NCBI RefSeq assembly: GCF_008386565.1
Contig: NZ_VUKA01000013.1
Span: forward strand, 1 to 64,000
Source of the DNA: Teichococcus oryzae
Lineage (GTDB): Bacteria > Pseudomonadota > Alphaproteobacteria > Acetobacterales > Acetobacteraceae
Length of the DNA stretch: 64,000 nucleotides
Direction: 5' to 3'
Part shown: in pieces, positions 43,312 through 51,956 of the stretch
Layout: each line of letters begins with the position of its first letter
Position numbering within the stretch: position 1 is the stretch's first letter
The notes under the pieces: generated by a model
Told to the model about the DNA's origin: nothing
Database searches by the model: none
Seen by the model: the letters and a program-made list of their open reading frames with translations, nothing else
Made by a program: the position numbers and the translations under genes

Positions 43312-45045
43312 ATGGCGATTTTCCGGGGCAAGGCGGCTGCTGAAACAATGAACGGCGGATCCGGTGCGGATACGGCGGATTACTTCGCTTCCAACGCGGC
43401 TGTGACCATTACGTTGAACGCCACCCCGACGCGATCGACGCGAGGCATCGGCGGCTACGCCAACGGGGACACGCTGAACAGCATCGAGAACCTGAGCGGC
43501 TCCGCCTTCAACGACACGCTCAGTGGCAACAGCCTGAGCAATGAATTGTTTGGTGGCCTGGGCAACGACATCCTGCGTGGCAATGACGGCGATGACTGGC
43601 TGTATGGCGATGCGGTGGTCGATACCAACGGGGATGGGACACGGGATTTCGTACCCAACAGCGCCCCACCTGACGCGGATACCGCGACGGCCGGCGGCAA
43701 TGACACGCTGGATGGGGGCTTCGGCAATGACCGCCTTTATGGCGGCGGCGGCAATGACACGCTGCTGGGCGGCTTCGGCAATGACCTCCTTTCCGGCGGC
43801 ACCGGCGACGACCTGCTGACCGGCGGCGATGGAGACGACACGCTGCTCGGCGGCGCGGGCATCGACCAGCTCATCGGCGGCGGCGGCAACGATACGCTGG
43901 AAGGCGGTGATGGTGATGACGAGTTGCTGGGGGGCATGGGCGATGACATCATGCGCGGCGGCGCCGGCAATGACAGCCTGGTGGCCTCCTCGGGCGCCGA
44001 TGAACTTTATGGCGATGCCGGCAATGACTCGCTGAACGCCGGCGAGGGCGACGACCTGCTTGATGGTGGCGATGGCAATGACGAATTGCTAGGTGCCGTC
44101 GGCGCCGACACGCTGCGCGGCGGCAATGGCAATGACGTGCTGGATGGCGGCGAGGGCATCGACACGCTGGAAGGCGGCGCGGGCAATGACCGGATGATCG
44201 GCGGATCCGGCCTCGCGGCCGATTTCTTCAATGGCGGTGACGGCTTCGATACAGTGGATTACTCCACTGCTGCCAGCGCGGTCGGTCTTGACCTTCTGTC
44301 CGGCGCCACCGCCGGCGCGGCAATGGGTGACACCTTCACTTCTGTTGAAAGATTTATCGGCTCCAATTTCAATGATCAGTTTCTTGGTGACAACAACAAC
44401 AACGTGTTCATCGGAGGGGGTGGAGCAGATACCATTGTTGGCCGCGGCGGCGACGATACCGTGGATTATTCCAGCTCCACCACGGGTATCACCATGGCAC
44501 CGGGCGCCAACTTCACGCTGACCGCCACTGATGGCAGCGGGCAGACCGACACCATGCAGCTGGTGGAAAACATCATCGGCACAGCTTTCAACGATACCAT
44601 GTTCGGCACGGCAGCCGACAACGTCCTTGTCAGTGGCGGCGGCACCGATACGTTGCGTGGCGGCAGCGGCGCCGACCTGCTGGTGGCCACGGGCGGACAG
44701 GTTACCATGATCGGGGATGGCGTTGGCGATGGCGGCACCGCGGGCCTCGATACCTACCGTATCCTTGGCGGCACCAACAATCAGATTTCCGGCTACCAGA
44801 TCGGCGAGGATCTGCAGTTCGCCAATCTCAGCGGCGTCGGGCTTGGGTCCACCCCCCCGCCTACGCCTAATGCAAGCGGTGTTTGGTTCCTGCAATTTGT
44901 CGGCAGCGGCCACAGTACTAACCTGATTCTTGGATCGACTGCTTCGATGACTGAAGCCACGGCCAGGGCGATACGGAGCAACATCATCGCCAACGACCTT
45001 TTTGTGAATCCGTCCTACGCATCCGACGCCGACTGGTTCGCGTAA
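43312..45045 (+). CDS. RTX (hemolysin-type calcium-binding repeat) protein 2
   Basis: 577 residues. Residues about 70-310 are almost only RTX nonapeptides (GGLGNDILRG, GGFGNDRLYG, GGGGNDTLLG and many more), an unusually long array with one DTNGDGTRDFVP insertion near 105. A second weaker block lies around 350-460 (GGGGADTIVG, GGTDTLRGGSGADLLVA). The C-terminal 90 residues (SGYQIGEDLQFANL onward) form the probable secretion part, ending in ADWFA. No N-terminal signal. ATG 43312 has GGGGAGG 8 nt upstream. Only 6 nt separate it from the exporter ATPase gene, so it is the likely main cargo. Confidence 0.9.
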   Translation: MAIFRGKAAAETMNGGSGADTADYFASNAAVTITLNATPTRSTRGIGGYANGDTLNSIENLSGSAFNDTLSGNSLSNELFGGLGNDILRGNDGDDWLYGDAVVDTNGDGTRDFVPNSAPPDADTATAGGNDTLDGGFGNDRLYGGGGNDTLLGGFGNDLLSGGTGDDLLTGGDGDDTLLGGAGIDQLIGGGGNDTLEGGDGDDELLGGMGDDIMRGGAGNDSLVASSGADELYGDAGNDSLNAGEGDDLLDGGDGNDELLGAVGADTLRGGNGNDVLDGGEGIDTLEGGAGNDRMIGGSGLAADFFNGGDGFDTVDYSTAASAVGLDLLSGATAGAAMGDTFTSVERFIGSNFNDQFLGDNNNNVFIGGGGADTIVGRGGDDTVDYSSSTTGITMAPGANFTLTATDGSGQTDTMQLVENIIGTAFNDTMFGTAADNVLVSGGGTDTLRGGSGADLLVATGGQVTMIGDGVGDGGTAGLDTYRILGGTNNQISGYQIGEDLQFANLSGVGLGSTPPPTPNASGVWFLQFVGSGHSTNLILGSTASMTEATARAIRSNIIANDLFVNPSYASDADWFA

Positions 45046-45051
45046 GACACG

Positions 45052-46833
45052 ATGGCAGCCCTGGTCAAACCGCGCGGCCGGCGGATCAGGACCGCACTGG
45101 ATGAGGCGGGGGCCGCGCTTCGCGGCACCGCCTGGGTGCTGGGCGGCTTCAGCATGGCCTCCAACCTGCTGATGCTGGCGCCATCGCTCTACATGCTCCA
45201 GGTCTATGACCGCGTCATGAGCACCGGGCATATCGAGACGCTGGTGATGCTGACGCTGCTGGCGGGCGCGGCCCTGCTGTTCTTCGGCCTGGTCGAGGCA
45301 TTGCGCTCGGCCATCACCACGCGGATGAGCGGCTGGCTGGGGGAGCGCCTGGGGCCGGCCTTCCTGGAGGGCGGCATCCGCGCGCGGCTGGCGGGGGACA
45401 ATTCCGGCGCCCAGCCTTTGCGCGACCTGCAGGTGGTGCAGGGCTTCCTGGCGTCGCCCGGCTTTGCCGCGCTGTTCGACATACCCTGGGCGCCGCTGTT
45501 CCTGCTGCTGATCTGGATGCTGCATCCCGCCCTGGGCATTCTCGGCCTTTGCGCGGCGCTGACCCTGCTGGCGCTGGGCCTGTTGAACGAGTTCCTGACG
45601 CGCGGCCTGACCCTCAAGGCCAGCCAGATGGGCATCGCTGCCACGCAACAGGCCGAGACGGCCATCCGCAATGCCGAGGTGGTGCGCGCCATGGGCATGG
45701 CGCCGGCGCTGATGGCACGCTGGTGCCAGACCAGCGACGCCGCCGCCGCCGCCACCCGGCGCAGCGGTGAACGCAATGGCCTGCTGCTCGGCCTGACCAA
45801 ATTCGTGCGGCTCTTTGTGCAATCCGCCGTGCTGGGCCTCGGCGCCTATCTGGTGCTGGGGGGAAGCCTGTCGGCGGGTGGCATGATCGCCGCTTCCATC
45901 CTGCTCGGCCGCGCCCTGGCCCCGGTTGAGATCGCCATGGCCAGCTGGCGCAACCTTGCCCTGGCGCGCATCGCCTATGCCCGGCTGCAAAGCCGGATGC
46001 AGGGCGTGCCGCCCGAGCGCCCGCGCACCCGCCTGCCCGATCCGGTTGGCGTGCTGAGCGTGGACAAGGTGAGCTATGCACCGCCCGGCGCGAAGCTGCC
46101 GGCGCTGCAAGGCGTCTCCTTCCGCGCGAACCCGGGCGAGGTGGTGGCGGTGATCGGCCCTTCCGCCAGCGGCAAAAGCACATTGTGTCGCCTGCTGGTC
46201 GGCATCGCCGAGCCGGACCATGGCGAGGTCCGGCTGGACGGCTCCGATCTGCGTCACTGGAACGCTGCCGAGTTGGGTCCGCATATCGGCTATCTGCCGC
46301 AGGATGTGGAACTCTTCGCCGGCACCGTGCGCGAGAACATCGCCCGCATGGGCGAGGCGGATGACGAGGCCGTGGTCGAAGCCGCCATGCTGGCGCATGC
46401 GCATGAGGTGATCCAGCGGCTGCCGCAAGGCTATGACACGCCGATCGGCGACAGCGGCGCGCGGCTTTCCGGCGGCCAAAGGCAGCGCATCGGCTTGGCG
46501 CGGGCCGTGTACCGCAACCCGAAGCTGATCGTGCTCGACGAGCCCAATGCCAATCTCGACCAGGCGGGCGAGGCCGCGTTGGCCGCCGCGCTGAGCGAGA
46601 TGAAGCGGCGCGGCGCCACGCTGCTGATCGTCGGGCATCGCCCTTCCACCCTGGCGCAGGCGGACCATGTGCTCGTGCTGCGTGACGGCAAGGTGGAAGT
46701 GTTCGGGCCGCGCGATGCGGTGCTCAAGCGCCTGACCGCGGGCGCCCGGGAGCGCGCCGCGCCGGCGGCCAACCAGGTCCGGAGCGCCGCCGAAGACGCC
46801 TCCGAAGGGGCCGCAAAGGCCCAGAGTGCCTAA
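45052..46833 (+). CDS. Type I secretion system permease/ATPase (PrtD family)
   Basis: 593 residues. The transmembrane domain (about 25-310, starting FSMASNLLMLAPSLYMLQVYDRVMSTGH, a PrtD hallmark) precedes the ATPase: Walker A GPSASGKST, Q-loop GYLPQDVELFAG, signature LSGGQRQRIGLARA, Walker B LIVLDEPNANLD and H-loop IVGHRPSTL. The protein exports unfolded RTX-type substrates across the inner membrane using an HlyD-type adaptor and a TolC-type channel. It follows RTX protein 2 by 6 nt and precedes the adaptor gene by 21 nt. No N-terminal C39-like domain is present. Confidence 0.95.
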   Translation: MAALVKPRGRRIRTALDEAGAALRGTAWVLGGFSMASNLLMLAPSLYMLQVYDRVMSTGHIETLVMLTLLAGAALLFFGLVEALRSAITTRMSGWLGERLGPAFLEGGIRARLAGDNSGAQPLRDLQVVQGFLASPGFAALFDIPWAPLFLLLIWMLHPALGILGLCAALTLLALGLLNEFLTRGLTLKASQMGIAATQQAETAIRNAEVVRAMGMAPALMARWCQTSDAAAAATRRSGERNGLLLGLTKFVRLFVQSAVLGLGAYLVLGGSLSAGGMIAASILLGRALAPVEIAMASWRNLALARIAYARLQSRMQGVPPERPRTRLPDPVGVLSVDKVSYAPPGAKLPALQGVSFRANPGEVVAVIGPSASGKSTLCRLLVGIAEPDHGEVRLDGSDLRHWNAAELGPHIGYLPQDVELFAGTVRENIARMGEADDEAVVEAAMLAHAHEVIQRLPQGYDTPIGDSGARLSGGQRQRIGLARAVYRNPKLIVLDEPNANLDQAGEAALAAALSEMKRRGATLLIVGHRPSTLAQADHVLVLRDGKVEVFGPRDAVLKRLTAGARERAAPAANQVRSAAEDASEGAAKAQSA

Positions 46834-46854
46834 GCCCAGCACACGGACATTTCC

Positions 46855-48225
46855 ATGAGCAGCCAGCTTCCCGCGCTTCGTCCTCCAGCCGGCCTCATCC
46901 CGTTCCGGGGTGGGGCGCTGCCACCCCAGGCACCCTTGGGGCAGGCGATCCGCGCGCCCGCGCGGCTCGGCTTCCTGTTGATCCTGGTGTTTCTCGGCGG
47001 CTTCCTGGCCTGGGGTTTTCTGGTGCCGATCGCCGGCGGCGCCATCGCCCCCGGGGTCATCAGCCCGGACGGCAACCGCCGCACGGTGCAGCATCTGGAA
47101 GGCGGCATCATCAGCGAGTTGCGCGTGCGCGACGGCGACATGGTGGCTGCGGGCCAGCCCCTGGTGGTGCTGGAAGGCCTGCAGGCGCGCGCCGTGCTGA
47201 ACGCGCTGCGTCACCGCTTCCGCACCCTGCGTGCCACCGAGGCACGGCTGATGGCGGAACAGAACAACGCGACCCGCCTGGTGTTTCCGCCCGAACTGGC
47301 CAGCAGATCGCCGGATGCGGAGCTCACCACCATCCTGACCGGCCAGCAGGCGCTGTTCGCCGCCCGTCGCCTCGCCCATGCCAGCCGCCGCCAGGTGCTG
47401 GGGCAGCGCATCGAGCAGTCGCAGGAACAGATCCGCGGGCTGGAGGCGCAGGTGGCCAGCGCCAAGGCGCAGCTCGGCCTGATCGCCGACGAGCTGGCCG
47501 GCAAGAAGCAGCTTCTCCGCCAGGGCCTGGTGCCGCGGCCGGACGTGCTGCGCCTGCAGCGCGCCGAGGCGGAGATCGGCGGGCAGCTCGGCGAGCATCT
47601 GGCGGCCATCGCCACGGCCCGCCAGGCCATCAGCGAGGCGCGCATGCAGATCCTGTCGCTGGAGGCGGACCGGCTGGACCAGATCGCCGAGCAGCTGGAA
47701 AAGCTGCGCCCCGAGCTGGCCGATGTGGGGGAGCGGCTGCTGGCCAGCGACGACGTGTTGTCGCGCACCGTGGTGACGGCGCCGGTCAGCGGCACGGTGG
47801 TGGGCCTGCGCTTCAGCACGGTGGGCGGCGTGATCCGTGCGGGAGAGGCGATCCTGGATCTGGTGCCGGCGGAGGAAACGCTTCTGATCGACGCCCATGT
47901 GGCGCCGCTCGACATTGACGTGGTGCAGGCCGGACTGGTCGCGCAGGTGCGGCTGACCGCCTATTCCAGCCGGGGCCTGCCGCGCATCGACGGAACCGTG
48001 CGCACCGTCTCGGCCGACCGGCTGACGGATCAGGCCACCGGGCAAAGCTACTATCTGGCCCGTGTCGAGGTGCCGCGGGAGGCGCTGCGGGAACTGGCGG
48101 ACCAGATATCCCTGGTGCCAGGCATGCCGGCCGAGGTGCTGGTGGTGCGGCGGCAGCGGACCATGGTCCAGTACCTGATGGAGCCTTTCCTGGCCGCCTT
48201 CCGGCGCAGCTTCCGCGAGGTATGA
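46855..48225 (+). CDS. Type I secretion membrane fusion protein (HlyD/PrtE family)
   Basis: 456 residues. One N-terminal membrane helix (about 43-65, LGFLLILVFLGGFLAWGFLV) follows a cytoplasmic stretch. Next come the lipoyl/barrel part (GGAIAPGVISPDGNRRTVQHLEGGII), a long coiled coil (about 110-300) and the returning lipoyl segment (RTVVTAPVSGTVVGLRFSTVGGVI), ending LMEPFLAAFRRSFREV. It links the PrtD-type exporter to an outer-membrane TolC-type protein; that gene is not in the window. It lies downstream of the ATPase in the same operon. Confidence 0.94.
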   Translation: MSSQLPALRPPAGLIPFRGGALPPQAPLGQAIRAPARLGFLLILVFLGGFLAWGFLVPIAGGAIAPGVISPDGNRRTVQHLEGGIISELRVRDGDMVAAGQPLVVLEGLQARAVLNALRHRFRTLRATEARLMAEQNNATRLVFPPELASRSPDAELTTILTGQQALFAARRLAHASRRQVLGQRIEQSQEQIRGLEAQVASAKAQLGLIADELAGKKQLLRQGLVPRPDVLRLQRAEAEIGGQLGEHLAAIATARQAISEARMQILSLEADRLDQIAEQLEKLRPELADVGERLLASDDVLSRTVVTAPVSGTVVGLRFSTVGGVIRAGEAILDLVPAEETLLIDAHVAPLDIDVVQAGLVAQVRLTAYSSRGLPRIDGTVRTVSADRLTDQATGQSYYLARVEVPREALRELADQISLVPGMPAEVLVVRRQRTMVQYLMEPFLAAFRRSFREV

Positions 48226-48245
48226 GCCGCCCGGGCCCGCAGGCC

Positions 48246-49100
48246 TTACGAGCGGCCCAGCAGCCGCGGGGGGGCCTCCGGCCGGGACGAAGGCAGCAGT
48301 GTCAGCCTTGGCTCGGCGCTCGCATCCCGGCGGCGCGGAACAGCACCTTCGGGCGAGGCGGTTTCCACCTCCGCGGCAGCCGCCTGGGCGGGCGCCTGGG
48401 ACACCGCGTTGGTCGCCGCCAGGGCGGCCTGGGTGCGGTTCGTGGCGCCGAGCTTGCGCATGATCTGCCGCACATGCACCTTCACGGTTGATTCCCGCAT
48501 GCCCATCAGCTGGGCGATGGCCTTGTTGGTCAGTCCGGCTGCCAGATGACCCATCACCTCCTCCTGCCGCCCCGTCAGGTCGGCGCGGCTGCGGCGTGAG
48601 CTGCTTTCGCCCAGGCGCCCGCCATCAAGGTCGATGGGACGGTTCTCGGCTTCCTGCCCGCGCCCGAACAGCGCCGTGGGCGGAAAGAAGGAGCCACCCC
48701 CCATGATGAATGTGAGGGTGCGCAGCGCCACCTCAGGCTCGGTGCTGGTGGGCACGAAGCCGCGCGCCTTTGCGCGATAGGCGGCCACGACCTCGGCGGA
48801 ATCCTCCAGATCGGATATGACCACAACGGGAGTTGCGGGCAGCGCGGCCATCATGCCTTCCAGCCAGGCCAGGGCCACCGGATCCCTGAGGGGCATGGCA
48901 CCCAGGCTGAGGATGGCGAGGCGATAATCCGAATCCGCCATGGACAGGTTGGAAACCGCTTCGGGCGCGATGGCCACAACATCGAGGCCATTGCCGCGCG
49001 CCCAATCTGCCAGCAATTCCGCCCAGCCGGTGCGGCGCAGGGCGCGCCCATCGACAAGGACAACACTGCCGGGTTTTTGCTCAGCTATGGCCTTTTGCAC
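48246..49100 (-). CDS. LuxR-family regulator with degenerate receiver, 1
   Basis: 284 residues. The first about 125 residues look like a NarL-type receiver, but the phospho-acceptor position is Ser (LAILSLGAM) and the conserved Lys is lost (ARGFVPTST). The HTH at about 170-235 is intact (LTGRQEEVMGHLAAGLTNKAIAQLMGMRESTVKVHVRQIMRKLG). A Pro/Ala-rich tail of about 45 residues follows. The start is GTG 49100. It is convergent with the type I secretion genes (20-bp gap) and closely related in its HTH to the next gene, so the pair may regulate that locus without phosphorylation. Confidence 0.87.
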   Translation of the reverse strand: MQKAIAEQKPGSVVLVDGRALRRTGWAELLADWARGNGLDVVAIAPEAVSNLSMADSDYRLAILSLGAMPLRDPVALAWLEGMMAALPATPVVVISDLEDSAEVVAAYRAKARGFVPTSTEPEVALRTLTFIMGGGSFFPPTALFGRGQEAENRPIDLDGGRLGESSSRRSRADLTGRQEEVMGHLAAGLTNKAIAQLMGMRESTVKVHVRQIMRKLGATNRTQAALAATNAVSQAPAQAAAAEVETASPEGAVPRRRDASAEPRLTLLPSSRPEAPPRLLGRS

Positions 49101-49311
49101 TGTTTGTTCTCACTGGCTGCAGCGTCCAGACACCTGGTGTTGCAGGTGGCTCACCTTGTCCGGTGCCGGTTTTCGGAATCTGCTCCGGATGGGAAATTCT
49201 GCGCGCTCCTTGTCATCGCCAACCATGGCGCAAAAGGATGAACAGCCTTGGCGAAAGAAGGGGATGACCTTGGGAAGATCAGGATGCGGCGACCCGGCTG
49301 TGGCTGCGCCA

Positions 49312-50094
49312 CTACGCCCGAAGGGGTAGAAGCTGCGCGATGGCTTTTGCCGGTGGAGATGCGAGAACCGCCGGCAGCGCCGCGATCGGCGGCGAAGGGA
49401 TGCAGGCATCCGCCTGCGCCGAAACTCGCAATGCTACCTGAGTGCGGTTGGAAACACCGAGTTTGCGCATGATCTGCCGCACATGCACCTTCACGGTCGA
49501 CTCGCACATATGCAGTTCACGGCCGATCAGCTTGTTTGAATATCCGCGGCGAAGCTGCAGAAGCACCTGGCGCTGGCGCTGGGTAAAGGTGCTTTCATCG
49601 AGCGGGAAGTTCGCCTCGGCAGCGGGAATGGCAGGAACCTTCGGTTCCGGCTGCTCCAGCAGGGCTTCGGCGGGAAAGAAGACGCCGCCGCCGATGATGA
49701 AGGACAAGGCGCGAATGGCCGCCGCGGGCGCCATGTCGGTGCTGATGAAGCCCTTCACACCCGCCCCCAGGGCCACCGCCACATCGGCTGCCCTCCAATG
49801 GTCGGACACCACGACCACCGGCCGCTCCGGAGCAAACTCCTCCGTGGCGGCGATCATGTCCTGCAACTGCTTCTGGCAGGGTGCCATGGAGCCGAGGTCC
49901 ACCAGCACCGCTGAAATCTCCTTCGCGCGGCACGCCGGAAGGGCAATGGAACCCGCTTCCATTACCTGACAAGCTTGATTCTCCGCTGATGCGCCATGTT
50001 CCAGGAAATATCGGAAGGCATTTCGTCGAAGGGGAAAGCGGTCAACCAGAAGAAGAAGCCAGGCATTTTCGCCTGTGGAAATCTGGGTGTTCAT
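49312..50094 (-). CDS. LuxR-family regulator with degenerate receiver, 2
   Basis: 260 residues. The receiver-like domain (1 to about 130) keeps the Asp (AVLVDLGSM) but has only one acidic residue at the metal site (LLLVDRF) and Thr where the Lys belongs (GFISTD). The HTH at about 165-230 (FTQRQRQVLLQLRRGYSNKLIGRELHMCESTVKVHVRQIMRKLGVSNRTQVAL) is very like that of the neighbouring regulator, so they are paralogues. ATG 50094 has GGGAGGG 5 nt upstream; a longer frame to 50193 is not supported. A 211-bp gap separates the two genes. Confidence 0.88.
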   Translation of the reverse strand: MNTQISTGENAWLLLLVDRFPLRRNAFRYFLEHGASAENQACQVMEAGSIALPACRAKEISAVLVDLGSMAPCQKQLQDMIAATEEFAPERPVVVVSDHWRAADVAVALGAGVKGFISTDMAPAAAIRALSFIIGGGVFFPAEALLEQPEPKVPAIPAAEANFPLDESTFTQRQRQVLLQLRRGYSNKLIGRELHMCESTVKVHVRQIMRKLGVSNRTQVALRVSAQADACIPSPPIAALPAVLASPPAKAIAQLLPLRA

Positions 50095-50649
50095 TTTTGC
50101 CCTCCCATGCGGGGTACCAGTGAGCTGCGCAGGCAAATGCCGGGCCTCAACCTGAACAGGAGATTTCTCCTTAAACCGGCAAAAGCAGAGCATAAGATGT
50201 AGTCCATTAGCAAAACGAAATGATAAAGTTTTCTTTAAATTGATTTCAAAGAATGCTGATGATCAAATCTTGGAGGCTTGCGGCTTCAATGGACGGAGGG
50301 CAGGCGGCAGCCTCTCGCCAACGCCAAAGCAAGGACAAAAGCCTAAAAATCAACCTTTGATTTACTTTATTGTTAACATCCAAGTGCCCCGGGTTGATTT
50401 CTTCCTGTCAGGTCGACGTCTGGCAAAGAAGAAGAAAAATCTGCGCCCGGCCTCGAAGCCCGTCGATGACAGAATTGGAATTCATACCTCAAGCACGCGT
50501 GATGGTGGCATACGGAGAAACATCCTCGATGGACCTGAAGCAAGTTCCGGAAAAGTAGGTCCCGGACAGGCGACATCACCTGACCGGGTGAGAAGGCTCG
50601 TCAAAGCAAGATCAAGGCGACTTTCTGAAACTGGAGGCCGCAATCCGCC
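50095..50649. other. Intergenic region, AT-rich, no gene seen
   Basis: 555 bp between the second LuxR-type regulator and the branched-chain-type binding protein. The segment at about 50190-50400 is the most AT-rich in this part of the window and should hold the regulator's promoter. Small open frames here lack ribosome-binding sites and typical codon use. No RNA gene recognised. Confidence 0.4.
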
Positions 50650-51873
50650 TTATCGTCGCACCAGGGGGCAGGCGCTCAGCTGCAAGGGCTTGACGGTATC
50701 TTCAGGCGCCATGGTGGAAACCAGCTTGCAGTAATCCCATTCCTGCCGGCTTTCCGCCGGTGTCTTCACCTGCAGCAAATAGGCAGCCAGCACTGCACGG
50801 CCATCCTGGCGGATCGTGCCGGAGCCGAAAGCATCATCCTGAGTCGGCATCTTCTTCATCTGCGCGACCACGGCGGCCCCACTTTCCTTGGCGCGCGATA
50901 CGCCAAGTGCCGCGACAGCCTTCAGGTAATGCAGCGTGGTCGCATAGCAGCCCGCATGCACCATGCCGGGATAGGCGCCCCCCATAACGGGCAGCACACG
51001 CTTGGTGAAGGCGCGGGTCTGCTCATTGGTGTCCCAATAGAAGCTATTGGTGAACAGCAGGTGCTGCATAGTTTGCAGCCCTGCGGCCTTGATGTCGTTC
51101 AGGAACATCACCAGGGCCGCCACCTTCATCCTTTGGGTGATGCCGAATTCCTGCGCCTGCTTGATGCAGTTCGGCAGGTCGTTGCCACCCAGGGCCAGGC
51201 CGATCACCTCCGCGCCGCTGCCGCGCGCGGCGAGCAGCGTGGCCGAGAAATCCCCTGTTCCCAGCGGCACCCGCGATCCGCCCACCACGCTGCCGCCGGC
51301 TTCCTGCACAAAGGCGGTGGTCTCGGCCTGCAGGGAATGGCCGAAGGCGTTGTCCGTGGCGATGAAATACCATTTGCGCCCGCCGCCCTTCACCGTTTCC
51401 GCTGCCACGGCCTTGGACAACATGTAGCCGTCATAGGTCCAGTTGATGGTGTTGGGCGTGCAAAGCGCGTTGGTGAACTCCGTCGCGGTGACGGCGACGC
51501 CGAGGCAGGCCTTGTCCTTGTCCCGCGAGATCGTCGCGGCGGCGAGGCCGACAGCCGAGTTGGGCCCCGCGATCAGCATGTCGACCCCCTGCTGGTCGAA
51601 CCAGCGCCGCGCCAGGGTCGCCCCGACATCCGCCTTGTTCTGGTGGTCGCCGAACATGATCTCGACATTGAGGCCCGGCATTTTCGGCATGAACTCGGCC
51701 ACCGCCTGCCGTGCGCAGGCCACCCCGGCCGGGCCGAGCAGATCCGTGTAGATGCCGGAAAAGGCGGCCACCACGCCGATCCGGATCGTGGGTGTCTGGG
51801 CAAGGGCCGGCATGGCCAGGCCGGCGGCGAAACCGGCCGTTCCCTGAAGCAGCACCCGACGTGATGTGAACAT
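50650..51873 (-). CDS. ABC transporter substrate-binding protein, branched-chain amino acid type (Peripla_BP_6)
   Basis: 407 residues. A signal peptide (TSRRVLLQGTAGFAAGLAMPALAQ) precedes IRIGVVAAFSGIYTDLLGPAGVACARQAVAEF and GDHQNKADVGATLARRWFDQQGVDML, then KWYFIATDNAFGHSLQAETTAFVQEAGGSVVG, the standard two-lobe LivJ-like layout. Such proteins bind amino acids, amides or aromatic acids. No permease or ATPase is adjacent. It lies 83 bp downstream of a hydroxyacid dehydrogenase gene on the same strand, and the split TPP enzyme is divergent to that pair, so the ligand may be the precursor of that pathway. GGGGGAAA precedes ATG 51873. Confidence 0.88.
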   Translation of the reverse strand: MFTSRRVLLQGTAGFAAGLAMPALAQTPTIRIGVVAAFSGIYTDLLGPAGVACARQAVAEFMPKMPGLNVEIMFGDHQNKADVGATLARRWFDQQGVDMLIAGPNSAVGLAAATISRDKDKACLGVAVTATEFTNALCTPNTINWTYDGYMLSKAVAAETVKGGGRKWYFIATDNAFGHSLQAETTAFVQEAGGSVVGGSRVPLGTGDFSATLLAARGSGAEVIGLALGGNDLPNCIKQAQEFGITQRMKVAALVMFLNDIKAAGLQTMQHLLFTNSFYWDTNEQTRAFTKRVLPVMGGAYPGMVHAGCYATTLHYLKAVAALGVSRAKESGAAVVAQMKKMPTQDDAFGSGTIRQDGRAVLAAYLLQVKTPAESRQEWDYCKLVSTMAPEDTVKPLQLSACPLVRR

Positions 51874-51956
51874 GGAATTTCCCCCTGTATGTTGTCATGG
51901 TCCGCCCTCTGCGGGGCGGTGCCTGGTGTTGATGGCGCCGGAAGCCCTGGTCGTGT

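Noticed and set aside
43700-44200. Dense tandem DNA repeats that might be a satellite or CRISPR
   Set aside because: They are the coding repeats of RTX nonapeptides (GGxGxDxLx) in frame in a complete gene.
44089-48045. A 1318-codon open frame on the minus strand opposite the RTX2, exporter and adaptor genes
   Set aside because: It is antisense to three well-supported genes. Its composition (long runs of His, Gln, Arg, Ala and Gly) is that of a GC-rich shadow frame, with no domain visible.
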